NCBI GenBank assembly: GCA_036936605.1
Contig: JAUPFV010000001.1
Location: 215,231,530 to 215,295,529 of the forward strand
Direction: 5' to 3'
From: Limnanthes douglasii subsp. nivea
Lineage: Eukaryota > Streptophyta > Magnoliopsida > Brassicales > Limnanthaceae
DNA: 64,000 nt
The notes beneath the pieces are model-generated. The model ran no database searches. It was given only the letters and a program-made list of their open reading frames with translations, and was not told the origin of the DNA. The translations under genes were made by a program, and so were the position numbers. Below are positions 57,911-64,000 of this stretch, piece by piece. Each line of letters opens with the position of its first letter. Position 1 is the stretch's first letter.

Positions 57911-57919
57911 TAATTTATA
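57911..57919 (-). promoter_or_regulatory. Candidate TATA box of element 2 antisense ORF
   Basis: The minus strand reads CTATAAATT about 96-104 bp upstream of the antisense ATG at 57815. Element 3 has TATATAAAT at nearly the same distance. Confidence 0.5.
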
Positions 57920-58246
57920 GTAAACCCCAAAAATGTGCTTTGATTCCTAGGAGAATTCGAAAGGATTTGCAATGATTAAGAAACGGCGTTGATGTCACCT
58001 TCATTTAATGAAGAAGTTGCTTTTCAGAGAAGGTGGGAGCGAAATTCAAGGTGAAAAAACGGCTGAAATAACGAACCAGAGAGAGAGACACATGTCCCAC
58101 AAACTCTGGCAAAAAACCGTTTAGATTCAAAGAACTTTTTCAATCCGGATAAAACTATAACACAATTCGAAGGACCTGTCCGGATGTAACTGTCATTAGC
58201 AACAGACTGTTTTTAGGTCTTGCCAAAGGTTTTTGAACACCACCTA

Positions 58247-58258
58247 AAAAAGGGCTAC
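58247..58258 (+). other. Element 2 polypurine tract
   Basis: AAAAAAGGGCTAC-type sequence precedes the 3' LTR. Element 3 has the same AAAAAAGGGGCTAC next to its LTR. Confidence 0.7.
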
Positions 58259-58666
58259 TCATGAGTCCGGATTCCGTCACCACTTTGGAGAGGGTCAGTT
58301 CGGACAATGTCTACCTCACCGGACAGGGGCAGTTCGGACACTATCATCTATTGGACTGTTCGAACAGAACTAAAGTATTTAAAACATAATCACTTCTTGA
58401 CTAAGCTGCCTGCTCTCCTACTTAGAACTTATGGGTCCTTAAACTCGACCCGGGTCCATTAAACACGACCCGAAAGCCCATAAGGCCCAAATATAAGGGT
58501 ATAAATACCCAACCACCAACATTAAATGAGGGTAAGGAAAATTAAATACAACCAGGCTGCTTAATTCTCCCTCTACACTCTACCCAAATATTAAATACTC
58601 ACAAACTTCCACACAACTCTAAACAAAAATTACAAACTTACCCTCAGACGAAAATAAACTACACCA
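58259..58666 (+). repeat. Element 2 3' LTR
   Basis: This LTR is 408 bp, as is the 5' LTR. Its first dinucleotide has mutated from TG to TC. TATAAATA lies at 58500-58507. It ends CACCA before the ACCAT duplication. Confidence 0.94.
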
Positions 58667-58671
58667 ACCAT

Positions 58672-59099
58672 AGTTGCAGCTATTGAACCAAACAAAATTA
58701 TGGTTGTGCGTGGACCACGGTAACAAGTACAGTCTCATTCAGGTATGTTCTTGCATGGACCCATCAACATGTACAACATCATCTAGCTATTTTTTTTCCT
58801 CTTTTCCAACAACAGTCACAACGCCATACAGCAGCTCTACCAACAGGGTTTTAACTTTAAGATCTTAATCTAAATTACTACGCGTAAATGCCTTTAAGGC
58901 AGAGGTCGGGATATGAGTATCAAATACATAAATACAAAAAATGGACCCAGTATCATACTGAGAAGTTGGTTTAGTTTGTTAAACATATAGTAGCATCTCA
59001 CATAGACCTTTATGGAGTGAGCAAACTCTGATAAGCACAGAAGGATCAAGGACCCAAATGGACGTTCCCAAGAAATGATATACCAACATGGTAATATTA
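58672..59099. other. Flank of element 2
   Basis: No gene is supported. This is the right half of the site into which element 2 inserted. It leads into the old pol fragment. Confidence 0.4.
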
Positions 59100-60520
59100 A
59101 GGCAGGAAGCTAAAGTGTTTGATATGTCGAGTGAGTATTTCGACCCTTATTAAAAACGTCATTTGGTAGGAACCATTTCTGAAGGATATTTAAACTTGAC
59201 ATTTGGGCTTCTCACTATCTGTGGAGAATAATTTGTGTCAGGAATTACCGACTCCTCTAGAAACTGGAAAGATAGGAATTATGAGGTGCAATTTCAAGGG
59301 CGAACATTGACCCGTTTCAACCGAGCTCCTTACTCTTCTATATTTTTTTTATGATGATGATCTTGGAAATATTGTTGGCTCTCATGAAAATGTTTTTTTA
59401 TAAGTGTTTATATTAAGGGGGGAGATCCTGAGATTTTTTATTGACATAAGAAGTTCAAAAAACATATTTTTCAAAGTAACTTATGACAAGATGAAGAATG
59501 TTTTTGTCAATCGACGTTCAGATATGATGATTTTTGGTTTTATATGGGCAAGCACTACTGTTATAGGAGAGTTCAAGGTCGAGGTTACACTGAGAAGAGG
59601 TAAAAATATAAGAAAGTAGTTTGATTCATTTTCATAGTGGTAGACAACCTCACATTTTACAATGCAATATTTAGAAGGTCTTAGTTAGGTCATATGCACA
59701 TCTTTACATTGATGATTCACCAATTTTGTTTCTATGTTGTTGGGTAAAAGGTATGTGTTGTCTGGAGTAATCAGAAGTTTGCCAAAGAGTTATATGCGAT
59801 ATTCTTAACATTGACAAAACAATAGTAGTTTTCGAGATCCCACAAACATGTTCAGGTTGTCAACCATCCTAGAGAGACTCCCCAATTCGTTATTCCCATG
59901 GAGGACTTCGAAGCCTACTACATTAAAGTAAAAAATAGCTTAATAACTTGGTACGTTTCTGGCAGAAGATCTGAGGGTGTGTTGATTTTCTTCTTAACAA
60001 AAAATTTGGATGTTTTGCGTGATCCACATGAAATGTAATCGGGATTCCATGTAGTATTGTTTGTCATAAGCTATCAGTTAACCCAAATGTTAGGCATGTA
60101 TCGCAAAAAAAACATTATTGAAAAATATGAGGTGATGGTTTCCGAAATTGATACGTTTTTAGATGTAGTCCACATCGAGAAATCTCAGTATTCCTTATGG
60201 ACAGCTAACCGGATTTTGGTGAAGAAAAATTGTATAAGCTGGAGGATGTGTGTTGATTTCATAGAATTGAATAGAGCATGTCCTAAAGACCCGTTTCTCG
60301 TCCCAAGATTATATAAACTAGTAGACTCCACCTTAGGGAATAACCTTTTGCCCTTCGTGGATGCGTACTCTGGATAAAATCAAATTCAGTTGCAACCCAT
60401 TGGATCAAGAAAGCACAACATGTGTCCTTAACCGTGACTTAAATTGTTATAAGGTCATGCATTTTTGCTTCACAAAAGTTGGGTGGCTTATAAAAAATTG
60501 TTCAATAAATATTTGCATGT
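59100..60520 (+). pseudogene. Old Gypsy Tat-type protease-RT fragment
   Basis: The plus strand reads as a decayed relative of elements 1 and 2: a protease region from about 59110, then RSDMMIFGF and QKFAKELYAI, two consecutive TAGs at 59823-59828, NHPRETPQFVIP, and RT with EKSQYSLWTANRILVKK, CVDFIELNRACPKDPFLVP and FVDAYSG. It breaks off in the RT at LFNKYLHV, exactly where the LTR of element 3 begins. It is more diverged from elements 1 and 2 than they are from each other. Confidence 0.8.
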
Positions 60521-60901
60521 TGGTGTTGTTTATTTTGACCTAAGGGTAATTTTGTAAAGTGTTTTGGAAAGTAGATAGAGTATTAAGTGTTTTGATATAA
60601 AGTAGTAAGAGATTTGAGCAGCCTGGTTGTATTAAATGTTCATTACCCTCATTAATGAAAGTAGTTGGGGTATTTATACCCTTAATTAAGGAACCATGGG
60701 CTTTCGAGTCAAGTTATGAAACCGGGTCAAGTTTAAGGACCCATTTACTTATTAAGATGATTAGCACATAGCTTAGTCAAAAGGTGTTTAGCTGTTTCTT
60801 TACTTTTGTCCTGTCCTAGTAGTTTTAGTGACAAGTTTATGTCTCAATTGCCCTTGTCCGGCTAACACAGTGAGTTGTGATTGGATAATCCAAACTCATC
60901 T
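60521..60901 (-). repeat. Element 3 3' LTR
   Basis: About 381 bp, homologous in reverse to the LTRs of elements 1 and 2 (shared AAGCTATGTGC..., GGGTATTTATACCC and TTAAACTTGACCCGG phrases). Its start in element orientation is AGATGAG instead of TGATGAG. TATA-like GGTATAAATACC lies near 60670-60682 on the minus strand. Confidence 0.88.
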
Positions 60902-60916
60902 GTAGCCCCTTTTTTA
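60902..60916 (-). other. Element 3 polypurine tract
   Basis: The minus strand reads AAAAAAGGGGCTAC adjoining the 3' LTR, as in element 2. Confidence 0.7.
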
Positions 60917-61232
60917 GGTCTTGTCAAATATCTTTGTCAGGACTAAAAAATTTACTTAGCCAGTGACGATTTTGTTCGACCTCCTTGTGCATCTAGTTCG
61001 AAATTTGTCTGAACTGACTTATTTTCCCAGAATTCTAAGAGTTTTCTTTTTGGATTGTGGAACACGTGTCACAATTCGGTTCGACCTACCAACCATTTTT
61101 CTACCTAGATTGGTGCTCCCACTAAGCCTAGAAAGTGACCTAGGCATTTAATTTTTAACACGTTTGCGCCGTCTTTAATCATTTCCAAACCTCTTCAACT
61201 CCTCCTAGGTAAAAGTTACTTTTTCTAATGAT

Positions 61233-61241
61233 ATATAAATC
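61233..61241 (+). promoter_or_regulatory. Candidate TATA box of element 3 antisense ORF
   Basis: TATATAAAT lies about 90 bp before the ATG at 61330. Element 2 has a TATA-like box at nearly the same distance. Confidence 0.5.
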
Positions 61242-61731
61242 ATTTTTCACTATTTCATTATCTTCATCACTCAAAAACTTTCTAGAGAGATTTTCACCCT
61301 TGTTTTCAAACTTGTTCTTAAATAGTTTTATGTTCACGGCCAGAAACGCTCTTGTGAAAGGTGGCTGGTTGAACTTGTCAGAGCTAGAAAAAGCAAGAAG
61401 AGTCGAAAGGGAGAATCGTATTGGTGCTGGTCTCTCAGTCTCCCCAAGCGAAACGTGTGGTGAACCACCACAGGAAGCTGACCAAGGGTCATCCTCATCT
61501 AGAAATCCAAAACCCAAACAGTTGTTTAAACCAAGTCTCTCTCATCTCCCCTCAGGATCTTCTGTTCAGGAGTCCCAACCCTCCACTGCCAAGGAAAAAG
61601 CAGTCTTGAGTGTCAGAAAACCCTCCCCTTTCTTAGCTATGGGTTCAGATATTGAGAAGTCCCCAGAAAAATCAACTCCACGTTGGACGACTCGTCTGGT
61701 CAAATCCCAAACAACTACTTCACTATCAAAA

Positions 61732-61857
61732 CCCTCTAGATCGGAGGCATCTAAGGCAACATAAAAAGATAAGCCCTCCAGGTCGGAGGTGTCTAAAATA
61801 GCACCAAAGGATAAGCCCTCCGGATCAGAGGCATCTAAGATAGCCCTAAAGGCGAAA
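61732..61857 (+). repeat. 42-bp coding minisatellite, three copies
   Basis: Units starting CCCTCYRGATCGGAGG begin at 61732, 61774 and 61816. Each encodes 14 residues of the type PSGSEASKIAPKDK. Elements 1 and 2 have only a single related module (LSGPEA). Confidence 0.85.
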
Positions 61858-62708
61858 TCCTCCGGATCCCAACCTCAACCGGACACCAGGCCTTCGGAAA
61901 CAACAGGCGCTCATTTATCCGAACAACCTTTGGTGCCAGAATCTGATCCCCCCCATCCACAGCAACTGATAGACCTTCCACAGTGATGGAAGAAGTGATG
62001 GAAGACAATATCGAAGAGGCCCCTTCGAAACTGAAGCATTAGGTCATACCAGGGATGTTGCCTCTTGTAGGAAGGGCAAAGGCAAAGTTAAAGTTGGTGT
62101 GGCCCATCCGGAACTCCCGGTGTGCTTCGAGGGCAAGGTAGGGCCTTGCTTTAAAAATTTCAATGTTAAATATTTGCTGGCCCTGCAGAATATAAACTAT
62201 GTCTACACTCTTGTTGCTGAGTTGGGCCGAATCCGGACAAAGTGGAGGATCCCATAATCAGTGAAGGTGAGGATACCTGCCACTCCGGAGACTCCGATGG
62301 ACTGTAAACTCAATGAGGTGGTCATCTTCACTAAAGTGCTAAACTGGGGACTTCGGTTCCCACTGGACCCAGAAATTGTCACGTATTTCCACCTGGTGAA
62401 GCTCTACCCAAGCCAATTGAGCCCGAACGCTTGGTACTCTATTCTCGCTTGCATAATGGCATCGAGGTTGTCTAAAATCCCTCTCCCAATGGAGCAATTT
62501 GCCGTTGTGGCATGTCTATGCAAGAATCACCACATCACATTCTACCACCACAACATCGGGAATGACTTCAAAGTGGTGGATGACTTACTGGAATCTGAGA
62601 AGAACTGGAGGACATAGTTCTTGTTCATCAGGGGGTCATGGGAGAATGACAGGAAGATCAAAGCCAATTCCAACCCAAGTATATTAACTAGCATATGGAA
62701 GAGCACGG

Positions 62709-62794
62709 GTAAGTTCTTTGTCTTTGTTTTTCATGTTCTTCTTTTTTAGCCTACAAGTATTTCTCTCCTGATTTATTTGTCACTTCTTTTTTAG
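62709..62794 (+). other. Spliceosomal intron in element 3 antisense ORF
   Basis: GTAAGTTC at the 5' end and CACTTCTTTTTTAG at the 3' end bound 86 bp. It interrupts the codon after its first base (G + TG), the same phase and the same protein position as in element 1. The interior sequence has diverged from the element 1 intron. Confidence 0.82.
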
Positions 62795-64000
62795 TGCTGC
62801 CGAAGGAGTTTTCTGGACACCTGGGGGAATACCTTCCACAACTGCTTCACCTCAGGCAATCTGGTGAGGTCCCATCTGTGGAACACCAAAGATTGAAGGG
62901 ATCTCACATAGAAAGAACTAACTACACCTCCTCCTCCTAGCGTAATTCTTAAACAGACAGAAGCCAAAGATGGTAAATTTGTCTTGCCTTCTAGAGCCAA
63001 GGCTCCCAGCAAGATGAAAGGGAAGAAAAAGAAAGCTGCAACAGAGGCAGTCTAAGCTGCCACAGAGGGGACCGGTTCGGGGAACCAAGGAGGAATCGAT
63101 GCTACCTTGCTCAAGATAGTGGAAGCTGAGACTGTTAGGGACGCATGAGAATCATAAAACCCACCAAGGCCTCCCAAAAAATACCGGAAAAGGAGAGCAA
63201 GCGGTGATGAAAAGGCTTCCAAGAAGAAAAAGGTCACCTTATGGGAAGAAATAATTATTCGCCCTTCGGAGCTTCTACCTCCACCAGCCCCTGTTGACCC
63301 CACACTGCCAGAGAATATTCCAACAGCTCCTCAGTCTGGAGAGGGTACCGGAGGAGGGATTGATGGAGTGGACATTAGTGCCCTTCAAGACATTGATCTT
63401 TACTTCAACGAATCTGAGAATGATGACTTTGCTAGTCCCTTCTATCCTTCAAGCTCTTCTAACATGATGACTTATAATGGTAAGTCCTTCTCCGTCTACA
63501 GATAACAAGACATTATGGCCCATTCCCTTCTTGGTCACATCCAGCCAGTGCTTGATCTAGAGAGACAAGTGAAGAGTCAAACTGCACTCATCAATACCCT
63601 CACTACTGACAAAGAGTCTCTGTCGTCCAATCTTCTTAATGCTACTCGGAGCATAAAAGAACTGAAAAAAGAGATTGAAGGACTGAGGAAGGACAAAGAA
63701 GATCTATCAAGCAAGCTCGCTACTTCGGAAACGGCCAGTACCGAGCTCCAAGCTAAGTGCTCCGGTTTGGAATAATATCTCACAACAGTAAGGGAAGACT
63801 TGAAGACCAAATATGGTGTCATTCAAACCTTGTCAGGTGAGAAGACTTCCCTAGAAAATGTTGTGTCTAAGGTAACCAAGGAGAAAGAAGGCTTGGAGAA
63901 GCAGCAGGAACGAACTATTCAGGCCAGCATTGATAAATATACCAACTAGGTGATACACTCCTTGGAAACAAGATATGTTGAGGTTAAGCCTGACATGGTG

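Larger units (their letters stand above)
48281..58666 (+). mobile_element. Ty3/Gypsy Tat-lineage element 2, full length
   Basis: This 10386-bp element has 408-bp LTRs at both ends and a 5-bp target duplication, ACCAT (48276-48280 and 58667-58671). Order: 5' LTR, tRNA-Arg primer site, gag, protease, RT, RNase H, second RNase H, integrase, hairpin spacer, antisense ORF, purine tract, 3' LTR. The LTRs differ at about 18 of 408 positions by eye, so the insertion is old compared with the Copia. Multiple stops break every ORF. It is the reference for interpreting elements 1 and 3. Confidence 0.96.
60521..64000 (-). mobile_element. Ty3/Gypsy Tat-lineage element 3, 3' part (continues past window)
   Basis: Reading left to right, the window contains its 3' LTR, purine tract, and most of the antisense ORF. 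Its gag-pol lies beyond the right edge. It interrupts the older pol fragment at 60520, giving a nested insertion. The possible left target duplication is CATGT (60516-60520); its partner is outside the window. Confidence 0.88.
61330..64000 (+). pseudogene. Element 3 antisense ORF, broken and cut by window end
   Basis: It starts MFTARNALVKGGWLNLSELE, as in element 2. A Ser/Pro/Lys-rich region includes three 42-bp repeats. The Transposase_28-like domain follows (NWGLRFPLDPEIVTYFHLVK, ILACIMASRLSKIPLPMEQF, LCKNHHITFYHHN). An 86-bp intron comes next. After it come LPKEF, a deletion with frameshift, RAKAPSKMKGKKKKAA, an acidic region with DGVDISALQDIDLYFNESEN, and a coiled coil from about 63540 on. 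Stops include TAA near 61762, TGA near 61984, TAA near 62255 and TAG near 62617. The end lies outside the window. Confidence 0.82.

Noticed and set aside
63480..63506. GTAAGT...CTACAG in exon 2 of the element 3 antisense ORF as a second intron
   Set aside because: The interval is under 30 bp, too short for a plant intron, and elements 1 and 2 code through it.

Overview
The window is plant nuclear DNA. It has an intronless CDKF-4/MHK-type kinase, a plant-type RING-H2 gene, Copia and Ty3/Gypsy LTR retrotransposons with plant tRNA primer sites, LINE remnants with the plant DUF4283-type domain, a TRIM and a Stowaway-like MITE. Intergenic DNA is very AT-rich. A eudicot is likely, but the species cannot be fixed from the sequence. 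Only two host gene types look intact: the kinase, present twice, and the RING-H2 E3 ligase. Nearly everything else is mobile or repeat DNA.

Layout. Positions 1-11871 and 16124-23463 are two direct copies of one segment, each carrying the same 450-codon kinase gene with one silent difference. Copy 1 alone holds a complete Copia element (3567-8079, minus strand, 255-bp LTRs identical by eye, ATGTA target duplication, one unbroken 1315-codon gag-pol). Copy 2 keeps the empty target site. Both copies run into a degenerate tandem array with a monomer of about 245 bp. The spacer 11872-16015 holds the rest of that array, an AGATGCGAAAC-rich repeat, a TA microsatellite and a possible MITE.

Positions 24639-34149 are a decayed, 3'-truncated Ty3/Gypsy element on the minus strand (element 1). 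Positions 48281-58666 are a full-length relative on the plus strand (element 2: 408-bp LTRs, ACCAT target duplication). Positions 60521 to beyond the window end are a third relative on the minus strand (element 3), inserted into an older pol fragment (59100-60520). A primer site matching tRNA-Arg, a second RNase H domain and an extra antisense ORF place them in the Tat lineage (Ogre/Retand-like). 34150-40700 holds a LINE ORF1 remnant, palindromes and inverted satellite-like repeats. 40733-42031 is the RING-H2 gene. 43130-43540 is a NOP56-like pseudogene fragment, followed by a TRIM (43874-44633), and 46260-48150 is a LINE remnant.

The most interesting system is the antisense gene of the Tat-lineage elements. 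In all three copies a gene opposite to gag-pol starts near the 3' LTR and encodes a Transposase_28-like domain plus a long coiled coil. It has a short intron at one homologous position, whose phase is 1 in both copies where I could count it. In two copies an antisense TATA box lies about 90 bp before the ATG. In elements 1 and 2 the convergent pol/antisense ends are separated by two copies of a conserved hairpin. A stop between protease and RT is shared by the pol copies, suggesting programmed readthrough or splicing.
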